NCBI GenBank assembly: GCA_038881895.1 | Contig: JAVZOV010000002.1 | Location: 1-64,000, forward strand | Source: Thermoprotei archaeon | Lineage (GTDB): Archaea > Thermoproteota > Thermoprotei > Gearchaeales > WAQG01 | Reading direction: 5' to 3' | Length of the DNA stretch: 64,000 nt | Part shown: positions 1 through 9,013 of the stretch, one piece after another | How positions within the stretch are numbered: the stretch's first letter is position 1 | Layout: each line of letters starts with the position of its first letter | Notes under the pieces: model-generated | The model's database searches: none | What the model was told of the DNA's origin: nothing | The model's input: the letters and a program-made list of their open reading frames with translations, nothing else | Program-made: the position numbers and the translations under genes

Positions 1-126
1 GAGACGTGACCGCGTGCTTAAACATGCTCAGGATGAGGGGAGCCCCGTTGCCCCAGAAAGCCCTCTATGAGCCTCAAATAATCGAGGTGAGAGGGAAGGG
101 ACGAAAGTCTATGAATCCCACAACGG
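1..126 (+). mobile_element. Right end of an IS605-type TnpB element (copy A, cut by window edge)
   Basis: Bases 1-57 are identical to 49921-49977 of the complete element, and the copy ends in the same terminal ATGAATCCCACAACGG (111-126). It encodes the C-terminal part of TnpB. It lies directly against an open frame for the C-terminal domain of a cation-efflux transporter, so it most likely inserted in that gene. The left end and any TnpA lie outside the window. The right-end hairpin (CCCTC 61-65 with GAGGG 91-95; CCTC 72-75 with GAGG 84-87) is kept although its bases differ from the other copies. Confidence 0.85.
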
Positions 127-185
127 TTAGAACCATATGTAGTGGAACACATTCGAAAGATTGTTTTGTCTATACCACAAGTTAA
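1..185 (+). CDS. TnpB nuclease, C-terminal fragment (partial)
   Basis: The frame beginning at base 3 (GAC) reads DVTACLNMLRMRGAPLPQKA, the RuvC-III motif and tail of a TnpB protein, and runs past the element end to a TAA at 183-185. TnpB is an RNA-guided DNA endonuclease encoded by IS200/IS605 and IS607 transposons. Only about 60 residues are visible because the gene begins before the window. The other copy stops at 50024, inside its element, whereas this one reads about 20 codons into flanking DNA because the bases near its end differ. Whether the rest of the gene is intact cannot be seen. Confidence 0.75.
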   Translation, partial: DVTACLNMLRMRGAPLPQKALYEPQIIEVRGKGRKSMNPTTVRTICSGTHSKDCFVYTTS

Positions 186-393
186 TCAGATAATTGATAT
201 AAAAAGTGTTTATTTTGGAATTAATCATGTAATACTTGGCATTGATATTAATTTCAAAGACAAATTAACAACAGATGAAATAGAATATATAATTGATGAA
301 ATAGAACAAAAAATAAAACAATCATACCCATTCGTAAAGCATATATACATAGAAGCAGAGAGTCAACCCGTAATAACTAAAAAATCAACTTAA
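127..393 (+). pseudogene. Cation diffusion facilitator, C-terminal cytoplasmic domain, cut by insertion
   Basis: From the base after the transposon end the frame is open (LEPYVVEHIRKIV...) to TAA at 391-393. It resembles the cytoplasmic domain of CDF metal exporters (Zn/Co/Fe/Mn): a first beta strand after the 'xxIRKIVLSIPxV' helix, a central strand with 'LGIDINF', a helix with 'TDEIEYIIDEIEQKI', and a last strand 'VKHIYIEAES'. The membrane domain is absent and the TnpB element sits exactly at the junction. A GTG at 142 could start an 83-residue stand-alone domain, but no clear ribosome binding site precedes it. The best reading is a gene interrupted by the transposon. Confidence 0.65.
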
Positions 394-549
394 ATATTCT
401 CATTTATATGATGGTCTCAGAAAATCTTTTCAAATCATTAAATCATCACTCGGCAAACACATCATTGACCAAAATAATCATATCAAAAGAGTATAAAAAA
501 TTATTGTTCAAGTTTTAAAGATGGATGTCTAGAAAACCTAGTGCTTTGG

Positions 550-660
550 CTCTGGGATATTCCCGATGTGGATGGAGCGACATCTAAATGGTGTTAAGAA
601 CATAGCCATACTTTAATGAGAGGTGTGAGATGGGGGATGAGTGAGCCCCCGAGCCAGCAG
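550..660 (+). pseudogene. Decayed TnpB C-terminus of a second family
   Basis: Two short frames, joined by a frameshift, look like the end of a TnpB protein. Bases 555-575 read GYSRCGW, the second half of the zinc finger. Bases 578-616 read RHLNGVKNIAIL followed by TAA, which matches the 'DRxLNGxKNIA' RuvC-III motif of many archaeal TnpBs. After the stop, 'ATGAGTGAGCCCCC' (637-650) resembles the short 'MSEPP' tail found in such elements. The sequence differs from the element at 1-126, so this is an independent, older insertion. No complete ends were found. Confidence 0.5.
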
Positions 661-803
661 ATGTGCCTGAAATAGATAGCTATAGAAATCTTTAATAGCG
701 AAAATGTACGGTCTAAGTTTTTTCTCATTTTAGGTTTCAAAACAATGATTTTTCTGTAAGAGAGATCTTATAAGTGTTTAAGCTTATGTGAAAAACATTA
801 TGA

Positions 804-811
804 TTTATAAG
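804..811 (+). promoter_or_regulatory. TATA box of the isoprenoid operon
   Basis: TTTATAAG is centred about 27 bases before the ATG at 834. This spacing predicts transcription starting at or next to the start codon, so ipk is probably translated from a leaderless mRNA. No ribosome binding site is visible before the ATG, which agrees. Confidence 0.55.
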
Positions 812-833
812 TTAGAAAGTGTTTTAATTTACT

Positions 834-1637
834 ATGAGCGAGACAAAAAGTGATCTCATTGTAATAAAATTAGGAGGTAGTGTGATAACTGATAAATCAA
901 AAGAAAAGTTTATAAAAAAAGATACATTAAATAGGCTCAGTCGGGAAATTGCAGAATTGCAGGTCAGAACTATTATAGTGCATGGTGGGGGAAGTTTTGG
1001 GCATCCATTAGCCAAAAAATATAAAGTGAGTTCAGGATTAGGAGGATCGACTTTAATAGGGGCAAGTTTAACAGAGTCTGCTATGAAAGAACTCAATTTA
1101 TATGTAGTAAATTCCTTAATAAATCATGGAATACCTGCAGCATCAATCTCACCATTTTCAATAATAGTTACTGATACCAAAAAAGTTTGGTTATATTTTT
1201 TTGAAACTATTAATCTTTCATTAAACATAGGTTTCACACCAGTACTTTACGGTGATGTTGTGCTCGATAAATCTAATGGATTTTCCATATTATCTGGTGA
1301 TAAAATGATTATAGAATTGGCGAAGTATTTTAAACCTAAGAGTGTAATTTTTTGTTTGGATGTGGATGGCATCTATACATCTGATCCTAAGATAGATAAA
1401 AACGCTAGACTTATAAAAGAACTAACCATTAATGATGCTATAGAGATAGCTAAAAGTAGTGGTAATTCTGAAAAAGATGTTACTGGTGGTATAAAAGGTA
1501 AACTAGAATCAGCAATTGAAATAGCACGCATGGGGACTGATGTAGTATTCATAAATGGGAATAGGCATGGTTTACTTCAAAAGACTTTAAAAGGAACGAT
1601 TGAGATAGGTACATTACTCAGGGGGTTAAAGACTTGA
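834..1637 (+). CDS. ipk: Isopentenyl phosphate kinase
   Basis: Phosphorylates isopentenyl phosphate to isopentenyl diphosphate, the last step of the archaeal modified mevalonate pathways that feed ether-lipid synthesis. The 267-residue protein has the amino-acid-kinase fold: 'VIKLGGSVITDK' at residues 10-21, the 'HGGGSFGH' loop with the family's catalytic histidine near residue 50, and 'SGDKMI' and 'LDVDGIYTSDP' in the nucleotide half. Length is normal for the family. The stop overlaps the TTG start of the isomerase gene (TTGA), so the two are translationally coupled. It leads an operon of ipk, fni, prenyl transferase and gltX. The presence of IPK implies that phosphomevalonate is decarboxylated before the final phosphorylation in this organism (inference). 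Confidence 0.93.
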   Translation: MSETKSDLIVIKLGGSVITDKSKEKFIKKDTLNRLSREIAELQVRTIIVHGGGSFGHPLAKKYKVSSGLGGSTLIGASLTESAMKELNLYVVNSLINHGIPAASISPFSIIVTDTKKVWLYFFETINLSLNIGFTPVLYGDVVLDKSNGFSILSGDKMIIELAKYFKPKSVIFCLDVDGIYTSDPKIDKNARLIKELTINDAIEIAKSSGNSEKDVTGGIKGKLESAIEIARMGTDVVFINGNRHGLLQKTLKGTIEIGTLLRGLKT

Positions 1638-2746
1638 GTATAAGAAAGAGAAAAGGCGAGCATGTAGATATTGTAGTTAATAAGGATGTAAGTTTTAAGA
1701 CAAAAACAACGGGATTTGAATGCATAGAGTTTGTGCATCGTGGAGCCACTAGATTAAAAATAGATGAGATAGATATATCGACGACATTTCTAGAAAAGCA
1801 TTTTAAAGCACCATTACTCATCGGTTGTATGACTGGAGGTTATGAGGATGCGGAAAGGATTAATCGAGGTTTGGCACGCATAGCTCAAAAACTAGGTATC
1901 GGAATGTGTGTAGGCAGCCAGAGAGCTGCGCTTAATCATCCTGAATTAGCTTATACGTTCTCAGTAGTTCGTGAAGAAGCTCCTGACATATTTGTAATGG
2001 GGAATTTAGGAGCAGCACAGCTTAAAGAATATGGTATGAGTGGCATTAGAAAAGCTATTGAAATGATTAAAGCTGATGCAATAGCAATACATTTTAACCC
2101 CGTGCAAGAGGCCGTTCAAATTGAAGGTACTCCGGACTTTAGTGAGTGGTTTAACACGTTGTCTGATGTTTCGAAAGATGTTGGTATACCTATTATAGCA
2201 AAAGAAATAGGGTTTGGTTTCAGTTATGAAGATGCAGTACTACTTAAAAAGGTTGGAGTAAGTGGTATAGAAATTGATGGGGCCGGCGGTACAAGTTGGG
2301 CTGCCGTAGAATATTATAGAGCAGAAACGGCAAATGACAAACAAAAAATGGAACTTGCAAAATTATTTTGGGATTGGGGAATACCTACTGCTGCATCATT
2401 ATGTGAAGTTCTATCTCATGTGGATTTACCAGTTATAGCTGGTGGGGGAATAAAAAATGGTATAGAAGTAGCTAAAGCTCTCTCTTTAGGCGCTTCATTG
2501 GTCGCTATTGCGCGACCGATATTAAAAGAGTTAATACAGGGTGGGATTGAGAATGCCGCTGATTTGATTAATAAATATATACTTGAATTGAGGACAACAA
2601 TGTTTCTTGTAGAGGCTAAAAACATACTGCAACTTCAACGAAAACCTTTAATAATAAGAGATTGGTTAAAAACATGGTTAGAGTCTAGAGGTATTAATAC
2701 TATGCGTTGGTCATCGAGAAGTGATCTAAATGAGCAAATTGAATGA
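1634..2746 (+). CDS. fni: Type 2 isopentenyl-diphosphate delta-isomerase
   Basis: FMN-dependent enzyme interconverting IPP and DMAPP, which supplies the primer for prenyl chain elongation. The 370 residues show the family's landmarks: N-terminal 'RKGEHVD', 'GCMTGG', 'GSQRAAL', the glutamine-rich active-site segment 'HFNPVQEAVQIEGTPDFS', 'KEIGFG', 'DGAGGTSW' and the FMN-phosphate loop 'AGGGIKNG'. The start is a TTG inside the ipk stop. The 3' end overlaps the prenyl transferase start by 17 bases. The C-terminal extension after 'TMFLVEA' is normal for archaeal members. Confidence 0.95.
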   Translation: MSIRKRKGEHVDIVVNKDVSFKTKTTGFECIEFVHRGATRLKIDEIDISTTFLEKHFKAPLLIGCMTGGYEDAERINRGLARIAQKLGIGMCVGSQRAALNHPELAYTFSVVREEAPDIFVMGNLGAAQLKEYGMSGIRKAIEMIKADAIAIHFNPVQEAVQIEGTPDFSEWFNTLSDVSKDVGIPIIAKEIGFGFSYEDAVLLKKVGVSGIEIDGAGGTSWAAVEYYRAETANDKQKMELAKLFWDWGIPTAASLCEVLSHVDLPVIAGGGIKNGIEVAKALSLGASLVAIARPILKELIQGGIENAADLINKYILELRTTMFLVEAKNILQLQRKPLIIRDWLKTWLESRGINTMRWSSRSDLNEQIE

Positions 2747-3725
2747 AGAATTAAAATTTTACGCGGACTTAATCACTAAAGAAGCTTTATTACGCATCGA
2801 TAAGATACAGCCACCCGAGTTAAGAGATTCATGTGCACATTTGATTAAAGGTGGCGGTAAGAGATTGAGACCTTTTATAGTAATTACTGTTGGAAGAGGA
2901 TTTGGTATGAAAACCGACACATTAATACCAGCTGCTTTAGCTGTTGAGTATATACATAATTTTAGTCTTATACACGATGATATAATAGATCAAGATGAAG
3001 TGCGTAGAGGGTTAAAGACTGTACACACGGTCTGGGGTACTTCAATGGCAATAATTGCTGGTGACATGCTTTTTGCTATGGCTTTCACAACACTTAATGA
3101 ACTTGAAAGATTTAGTATTCATTCCAATAGAATTCAAATTGCAAACAACTTACTCGCATTAGCAACACAACGTCTAGCTATAGGACAGAGTTATGATATT
3201 TTATTTTCTAATGAAAAGTATGTAAATGTAGATTCATACTTAAAAATGATTTATCTTAAAACTGGTGCACTTTTTGAATGTTCCTCTGAAATGGGCGCCG
3301 TTATCGCAGGTGTTAAAGGTGAAAAAAGAATAACAATGAGACGTTTTGGAAGAAACCTAGGAGTAGCATTCCAAATTATAGATGATATACTAGGTATCAT
3401 TGGCGACGAGAAAGTCACAGGAAAACCTGTAGGTAATGATATAAGGGAAGGCAAAAAAACGCTACCTATCATTTATGCGCTAAAACACGGAGATACCAAA
3501 ATAAAAGAATTGTTGAAAAAGAACTTGGGTAACAAACTAATAACGCAAGAGGATGTGAAAGAAATACAAGATATATTGCTTAATACAGGAATAATAGATT
3601 ATTCATATAAATTGGCTAAACAATATGGAGAAAACGCAAGAAAGAATCTAACTGTATTACCAAATAAAGATCAGAAGGAACTTCTTGATGAACTTATAGA
3701 ATTCATACTGGCACGAAACTATTAA
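2730..3725 (+). CDS. Geranylgeranyl (short-chain polyprenyl) diphosphate synthase
   Basis: Trans-prenyl transferase condensing IPP onto allylic diphosphates to make the C20 or C25 chains of archaeal lipids. The first aspartate-rich motif is in 'LIHDDIIDQD' (around residue 85) and the second in 'QIIDDILG' (around residue 215), followed by the lysine-rich 'GKPVGNDIREGKKTLP'. 'GGKRLRPF' is the IPP-binding arginine region. Length (331) is typical. Chain length cannot be settled from sequence alone; in this genomic setting GGPP is the likely product. It overlaps fni and is followed after 9 bases by gltX. Confidence 0.9.
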   Translation: MSKLNEELKFYADLITKEALLRIDKIQPPELRDSCAHLIKGGGKRLRPFIVITVGRGFGMKTDTLIPAALAVEYIHNFSLIHDDIIDQDEVRRGLKTVHTVWGTSMAIIAGDMLFAMAFTTLNELERFSIHSNRIQIANNLLALATQRLAIGQSYDILFSNEKYVNVDSYLKMIYLKTGALFECSSEMGAVIAGVKGEKRITMRRFGRNLGVAFQIIDDILGIIGDEKVTGKPVGNDIREGKKTLPIIYALKHGDTKIKELLKKNLGNKLITQEDVKEIQDILLNTGIIDYSYKLAKQYGENARKNLTVLPNKDQKELLDELIEFILARNY

Positions 3726-3734
3726 GTGAGAATT

Positions 3735-5531
3735 ATGAGTTTCGATGAGAAAATTAAAGAAATTGCTTTAAAACATGCGTTACTTAATGCTGTAAAATTT
3801 GGAGGTAAAGCCAAGGTAGATGCTGTAATTTCAAAAATTTTATCAGAACATCCGGAACTCAGACAAAATATAAAATCCCTAGTAGATCTAGTCAAAAAAA
3901 TAGTTGAACAAGTGAATTCAATGTCAGTCAATGAACAAAAAGACAAATTATCACAAATATGGCCTGAAGCGTTAAGTGAACAAAAGATAGAAAGAAAAGA
4001 AAAACAATTACCTCCCCTACCAAATGCTGACAAATACAAACTCATTGTTACTAGGTTTGCTCCGAATCCAGATGGACCACTCCATTTAGGAAGCGCAAGG
4101 CCAATAATCCTATCACACGAATATGCTAGAATGTACAAAGGTAAATTTATCTTAAGATTTGAAGATACTGATCCTAAATTAAAAAGACCAATACTCTTCA
4201 TCAACAAGTCGACTGAGAAAAAGGAATACGATTATATTAGAAGAGACGTTGAGTGGTTAAGTGCTAAATGGGATGAAGAATATATACAATCAGATAGAAT
4301 GGACATCTATCTTAGGCTTGCAAAAGAATTAATAGAAAAAGGAGGAGCATACATCTGCACATGCAGTCAAGACACATTTAAAAAATTCAGAGATGTGGGC
4401 AAACCATGTCCACATAGAGATCAAGATGTACAAATTAATCTAGAACTCTGGGAAAAAATGATTAATGGATCATTTGCTGAAGGTAAAGCAGTTCTTAGAG
4501 TAAAGACAGACTTAGCTCATCCAGATCCTAGCGTGCGAGACTGGGTTGCATTTAGAATTGTTAACATAAAAAAATATCCACACCCTAGAATAGGTAGAAA
4601 ATATTTCGTATGGCCAACATATAATTTTGCAGCAGGAGTTGACGATCATTTAATGGGAATAACACACGTACTGAGAGCCAAAGAACATCTAACTAACACA
4701 GTAAAACAAAGCTATTTATACAAACATATGAACTGGCCAATGCCAGAAGTAATAAGCTTTGGTAGAATGAAATTGGAGGGAGTGGTACTTTCAAAATCTA
4801 AAATAAGAACAGGTATTTCAAAAGGTGAATATTATGGATGGGATGATCCACGATTAGGCACATTAATGGCATTGAGAAGAAGGGGCATATTACCAGAAAC
4901 TATCAGGGAAATAATCATAGATATAAGCACAAAACCAATTGAGGCAACAATATCATGGATAAATCTAGCGGCACTCAACAGAAAACGCTTAGAAACAATA
5001 GCAAATCGTTACATGTTCGTCAGAAACGGACCATGGAACGAACCACCCAAACTAACCATAACAAACATAAATTCACTAGAAGCGCACCTACCATTCCATC
5101 CCAATCATCCAGAAAGAGGTTTTCGAACATTAAAAATTACAACAACAAATAATGCTACAACAGTATACATAGACTATACAGACATGTATGAAAATAACAT
5201 AATAAAACTCTCCCCAGGACTTGAATTAAGGTTAATGAGTCTCACTAACATCAAAATAGTCTCAATAAAAGAAAAAGAAATCATCGCAAAAAACATTGGA
5301 AACAATCTAGAATACGCAAAAAACAAAGGGCTAACAATCATTCAATGGGTTCCAACAGACAATAACGTAAAAATAAAAGTTGTCATGCCAGGTCAAATAG
5401 TTTACGGTGTTGGTGAACAAAGTATCTCTAAACTCACACCAAACATTCCAGTACAATTCTACAGGTTCGGGTTTGCAAGACTTGATACAATAACCGAAAA
5501 AGAAATAGTCTTTTATTATTCGCATGATTAA
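3735..5531 (+). CDS. gltX: Glutamyl-tRNA synthetase, archaeal type
   Basis: Charges tRNA-Glu with glutamate. In archaea it normally also mischarges tRNA-Gln, which GatDE then amidates; a tRNA-Gln gene lies at 53 kb in this window. The class I signature is present: 'RFAPNPDGPLHLGSARP' (HIGH variant HLGS) and 'LSKSKIRTG' (KMSKS variant). An N-terminal helical domain of about 100 residues and a C-terminal beta-barrel domain match the archaeal GlnRS-like subclass. I chose ATG 3735 over GTG 3726 because GTGAG lies at a good ribosome-binding distance before the ATG. It is the last gene of the isoprenoid operon, a linkage seen in many TACK archaea. Confidence 0.93.
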   Translation: MSFDEKIKEIALKHALLNAVKFGGKAKVDAVISKILSEHPELRQNIKSLVDLVKKIVEQVNSMSVNEQKDKLSQIWPEALSEQKIERKEKQLPPLPNADKYKLIVTRFAPNPDGPLHLGSARPIILSHEYARMYKGKFILRFEDTDPKLKRPILFINKSTEKKEYDYIRRDVEWLSAKWDEEYIQSDRMDIYLRLAKELIEKGGAYICTCSQDTFKKFRDVGKPCPHRDQDVQINLELWEKMINGSFAEGKAVLRVKTDLAHPDPSVRDWVAFRIVNIKKYPHPRIGRKYFVWPTYNFAAGVDDHLMGITHVLRAKEHLTNTVKQSYLYKHMNWPMPEVISFGRMKLEGVVLSKSKIRTGISKGEYYGWDDPRLGTLMALRRRGILPETIREIIIDISTKPIEATISWINLAALNRKRLETIANRYMFVRNGPWNEPPKLTITNINSLEAHLPFHPNHPERGFRTLKITTTNNATTVYIDYTDMYENNIIKLSPGLELRLMSLTNIKIVSIKEKEIIAKNIGNNLEYAKNKGLTIIQWVPTDNNVKIKVVMPGQIVYGVGEQSISKLTPNIPVQFYRFGFARLDTITEKEIVFYYSHD

Positions 5532-5751
5532 TTTTTACCATAAAACAGAGCTTATCCACTAGACAACCCACACGTCTCTAAACGTGAAATTCCATGTTTT
5601 CAGTCCATTATCATGATCAGATGCGTATTCCTACGTAACTTAAAACCCTTCTACTATTGATAGTAAGTTTAACCTTAACTAATATTATAATAAATCTTCA
5701 CTAAATAAGAAGCAAAGGTTTAATCTATTGAGTTTTTGCTTGTGTAGTAGG

Positions 5752-5955
5752 TTATGAGGTTTCTGTTATTTTAGCTTGCTGTACATGTTTTACGTAGCGT
5801 AGTGTCCATTTATATTTTCGTGGATCTCTGCCCATGAAGTAATTTTTTCTACATTTGCTTGAACAGAATCTCAGTATTGTTCCATCTGTTTTTACAAATA
5901 TTGTTCCAGTTCCTTGTATAATGTTTTTACCACAGAATGAGCATTTGTAGACCAT
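5752..5955 (-). CDS. rpl24e: Ribosomal protein eL24
   Basis: Small zinc-ribbon protein of the large subunit. The 67 residues carry the four zinc cysteines as 'CSFCG' and 'CSSKC' with the conserved '[10 protein letters not shown]' segment. Five bases separate it from rps28e upstream, and the order eL7-eS28-eL24 on one strand is a common archaeal operon. The start ATG follows a GTAAAAATC stretch next to the rps28e stop, so the two are probably coupled. Confidence 0.95.
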   Translation of the reverse strand: MVYKCSFCGKNIIQGTGTIFVKTDGTILRFCSSKCRKNYFMGRDPRKYKWTLRYVKHVQQAKITETS

Positions 5956-5960
5956 GATTT

Positions 5961-6203
5961 TTACCTCACTGTAAGTTTTCTAGCTTCTCTTTCGGTCTCT
6001 CTTAGCATAAGAATGTCGCCTATTTTAACTGGTCCCTTTACATTTCTGGTTATTACTCTTCCTTTATCCTTTCCTTCAAGTATTTTTACTCGTACCTGTG
6101 TTATTTCACCAGTCACACCAGTTCTTCCTATAATTTGTATTACTTCAGCTGGGGTTGTATCCGTTATTTGTTGAGTTTGACTTTTTTCACTCAATTTCAC
6201 CAC
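5961..6203 (-). CDS. rps28e: Ribosomal protein eS28
   Basis: Small-subunit OB-fold protein near the mRNA exit channel. The 80 residues contain the family's '[20 protein letters not shown]' and '[20 protein letters not shown]' segments. The N-terminal tail is longer than in the shortest homologues. A 'GGTGAAATTG'-type ribosome binding site precedes the ATG. It lies between eL7 and eL24. Confidence 0.95.
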   Translation of the reverse strand: MVKLSEKSQTQQITDTTPAEVIQIIGRTGVTGEITQVRVKILEGKDKGRVITRNVKGPVKIGDILMLRETEREARKLTVR

Positions 6204-6245
6204 CTAACTAAAAAATTCGTTAGTTGTTTATAAAATTATATTGTT

Positions 6246-6644
6246 TCATTTCTTTACTTTTGCTTTAAGCTCGGAATATACCGCGACCAATTCATCATAG
6301 AGTGACTTTGCTTCTCCAATTTCTATAATTGCTATCGATGCTGCTGGCACTTCTATTCCTGCTGCTTCACCTAATGTTTTCTTCGATGGCACATACAGGT
6401 ATGGAATATTTCTCTCATCACAGAGTAAAGGTAATGGTGCTACAATCTCTGGAGGATCTACGTCTTCAGCTATTATAACCATTTTTGCAACTCCTCTTTC
6501 TACAGCTTTGGTTGTTTCATTTGTACCTCGCCTTAATTTCCCTGAGTCTTTTACTTTTCTTACTAATTCATATGCCTTCTCGGCTATTTCCGAAGGTACT
6601 TCAAATTTTACATAAAATGGTTTTTTTGCGGACACATCGCTCAC
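6246..6644 (-). CDS. rpl7ae: Ribosomal protein eL8/L7Ae
   Basis: Kink-turn binding protein that is part of the large subunit and, in archaea, of box C/D and H/ACA guide RNPs and of RNase P. The 132 residues include the RNA-binding '[15 protein letters not shown]' near residue 40 and '[18 protein letters not shown]' after it, both highly conserved. A GGTGAGC ribosome binding site stands just before the ATG. It is the first gene of the eL7-eS28-eL24 operon, divergent from infB. Confidence 0.96.
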   Translation of the reverse strand: MSDVSAKKPFYVKFEVPSEIAEKAYELVRKVKDSGKLRRGTNETTKAVERGVAKMVIIAEDVDPPEIVAPLPLLCDERNIPYLYVPSKKTLGEAAGIEVPAASIAIIEIGEAKSLYDELVAVYSELKAKVKK

Positions 6645-7013
6645 CTATGTTCATAGCTTGTTCATATTCTAACGTTTTAACTGCTATAAAAATGTGTCGC
6701 AATAAAAATTTTAGAACCTTAATAAAGCTAGTACTTAATCAGTCAAACCTACATGAATATTCGATGAGAAAGCTCTAAGATTTTAGTTTTGGTGTGAATT
6801 ACCAATATACTTATGTATATGTTTATGATTTCGGAGACACTCTCAAGCGAGTTTAATAGGTTCTGCTCTGGCATAACTCAAAACTCTGTAAAGTCCTAAG
6901 AACCGTTTATAGTGATTTCTTGTCGGCTTCTTTGTAGATATCCTGTCTAAAGAGTCTGGTTGATCTATTTTGTCAATAAACTTATTAGGGTATTTTATTT
7001 TTAGAATATAGTT
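6645..7013. other. Divergent intergenic region between rpl7ae and infB
   Basis: This 369-base stretch has no gene I can support. It must hold the promoters of the eL7 operon (minus) and of infB (plus). I looked for box C/D or structured RNA here because of the neighbouring L7Ae gene and found no convincing C and D box pair. Confidence 0.5.
6684..6693 (-). promoter_or_regulatory. Probable TATA box of the rpl7ae operon
   Basis: On the minus strand ATTTTTATAG lies about 45 bases before the rpl7ae start. Transcription would then start about 20 bases before the ATG, which leaves room for the visible AGGTGAGC ribosome binding site. Confidence 0.4.
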
Positions 7014-8783
7014 ATGCCATTAAGACAGCCAATATTAGTTGTTTTAGGTCACGTTGATGTTGGAAAAACATTGTTGTTAGATAAGATTAGAGGTACTGCT
7101 GTTCAAATGAGGGAAGCTGGAGGTATAACTCAACATATTGGCGCATCATTTCTACCAAAGTCAACGATTGAAAAGATCTGTGAGTCTTTGAAAACGCGGT
7201 TTAATATTAATATCAGGGTTCCCGGAATTTTAGTTATTGATACTCCAGGTCATGAGGCATTCTCGAATTTGCGCGTGAGAGGTGGTTCTGTTGCTGATAT
7301 GGCTATTCTGGTTATTGATGCACTAAAGGGTATTGAGAAGCAAACGTTAGAAAGCCTTGAAATACTAAAAGCTAGGAATACTATGTTTGTTATTGCATTC
7401 AATAAGATTGATAGGATCCCAGGTTGGAAGCCGATGAATACATTTTCGTTTTTGGAATCTATCTCTAGGCAAGAAAATACTGTTTATGAAAATCTTGAGA
7501 ATAGAATTTATACACTTATGGGTGAATTGTCTAAGCTTGGTATCTTAGCTGATCGATTTGATAGGGTAAAGAATTTTGCTAAAACTGTTGCAATTATACC
7601 TACTAGCGCTGTGACTGGTGAAGGTATTGCTGAGCTTTTGGCTGCTGTGAGTGGCATGGCTCAAGCTTATATCTCATTACGTCTTAGTTATACTGAAGGC
7701 CCTGCTAGAGGTGTAGTTTTAGAGGTTAAGGAGGAAGTAGGATTAGGCCCTACTCTTGATGTGATTATTTTTGATGGTATATTACGTCGTGGAGATCTCA
7801 TAGTAGTAGGTTCACTTGAAAAACCTATAATTTCTCATGTGAGAGCTATTTTAATGCCTAAACCGCTTGATGAGATGATGTCTCCTGAAGATAAGTTCAA
7901 GAATGTTAATGAGGTTATCGCAGCAGCTGGTGTGAAGGTTGTCGCCCCAGATATTGAAAGTGCAGTAGCTGGTGCACCTTTTATAGTAGTTGACAAGCCT
8001 GAGAATATTGAGAAAATTTCTAATGATGTAATGAATGAAATACGCTCTATACGAATATCTACTGATAGAATTGGTGTTATTATTAAGGCTGATGCATTGG
8101 GCACACTTGAAGCTTTTACTAGTTATGTAAAGTCGATGAATATTCCAGTAAGGTTGGCCGATGTAGGTCCAGTATCTCGTAGAGACATTATAGAAGCATT
8201 TATTTCAAAAGAACATAATAGATATTATGGTTGTGTGTTTGCGTTTAACGCGAAAGTTTTGCCAGATGCTAAAGATGAAGCCTCAAGTAAGGGGATTCCA
8301 ATCTTTTACAACAATATAATCTATAGAATTGTGGAAGAATATCGGGAATGGGTTGAGAAACTTAAGCTTGAAGAGAGACAAAAAGAGCTATCAACATTGA
8401 TATTGCCTGGAGCTATTAAAGTTTTACCTGGTTACGTTTTTCGTAAGAATGACCCCGCCATATTTGGTGTAGAAATACTATCAGGCAGAATTAGATCAGG
8501 ATATCCCCTTATGAAAGAGAATGGACAACTGGTAGGCACAATTCTACAGATACAAGAGATGGGCAAGCCATTGCAAGAGGCAATAAAAGGCCAAAGTGTA
8601 GCTATATCAGTAAAGGGCGATATTTATATTGGAAGAAATGTGAAAGAAAATGAAATACTTTATGTAAAAATTCCTGAAACACACTTAAAAATGATACTCA
8701 CCAAGTACAGATCAGAACTATCACAAGATGAGATTATATTACTCGAAAAACTAACGAAACTGTATTTTGAGACAAAGATTTAA
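7014..8783 (+). CDS. infB: Translation initiation factor aIF5B (IF-2 family)
   Basis: GTPase that joins ribosomal subunits at the end of initiation. The 589-residue protein begins almost directly with the G1 loop 'GHVDVGKT' (residues 12-19), followed by switch II 'DTPGHEAF' and G4 'NKID', then the beta-barrel domains and the C-terminal tRNA-binding domain. This short form without an N-terminal extension is usual for archaea. 'GGITQHIGASF' is the family's switch I. It is monocistronic, with about 230 bases before rps6e. No ribosome binding site is evident, so it may be leaderless. Confidence 0.95.
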   Translation: MPLRQPILVVLGHVDVGKTLLLDKIRGTAVQMREAGGITQHIGASFLPKSTIEKICESLKTRFNINIRVPGILVIDTPGHEAFSNLRVRGGSVADMAILVIDALKGIEKQTLESLEILKARNTMFVIAFNKIDRIPGWKPMNTFSFLESISRQENTVYENLENRIYTLMGELSKLGILADRFDRVKNFAKTVAIIPTSAVTGEGIAELLAAVSGMAQAYISLRLSYTEGPARGVVLEVKEEVGLGPTLDVIIFDGILRRGDLIVVGSLEKPIISHVRAILMPKPLDEMMSPEDKFKNVNEVIAAAGVKVVAPDIESAVAGAPFIVVDKPENIEKISNDVMNEIRSIRISTDRIGVIIKADALGTLEAFTSYVKSMNIPVRLADVGPVSRRDIIEAFISKEHNRYYGCVFAFNAKVLPDAKDEASSKGIPIFYNNIIYRIVEEYREWVEKLKLEERQKELSTLILPGAIKVLPGYVFRKNDPAIFGVEILSGRIRSGYPLMKENGQLVGTILQIQEMGKPLQEAIKGQSVAISVKGDIYIGRNVKENEILYVKIPETHLKMILTKYRSELSQDEIILLEKLTKLYFETKI

Positions 8784-9013
8784 TTTCATTCATTATGATG
8801 AATTTTGTTAAATAGATTAACCTTTTCCCTGCCTCCTGAAGAAGTATTTTCTGAAGTCTTTGAGAGCATTCTTTAGCAAGTGTTACTAAATAGAAGATTT
8901 GTTAGTGATAAGAGGAACAGTAACTCTAAAATAGTGTTAAATTAAAAGATGTCAGGAATGAATTTTAAAGGAAAACTTTTTTGGGAAGTGTATTATATGA
9001 GAATAGGATAAAC

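Larger units (their letters stand above)
394..833. other. Non-coding gap holding a TnpB relic and the ipk promoter
   Basis: This 440-base stretch has no intact gene. The centre (about 550-660) is a decayed TnpB end of a different family, described separately. The last 40 bases hold the promoter of the isopentenyl phosphate kinase gene. The remainder is AT-rich and I see nothing else in it. Confidence 0.6.

Noticed and set aside
6485-6778. 97-codon frame over the rpl7ae start
   Set aside because: Runs antisense through rpl7ae; it is a shadow of a strongly conserved gene.
8793-8870. Possible box C/D sRNA (ATGATGA ... CTGA) after infB
   Set aside because: Only one C-like and two D-like boxes without proper spacing or C'/D' pair.
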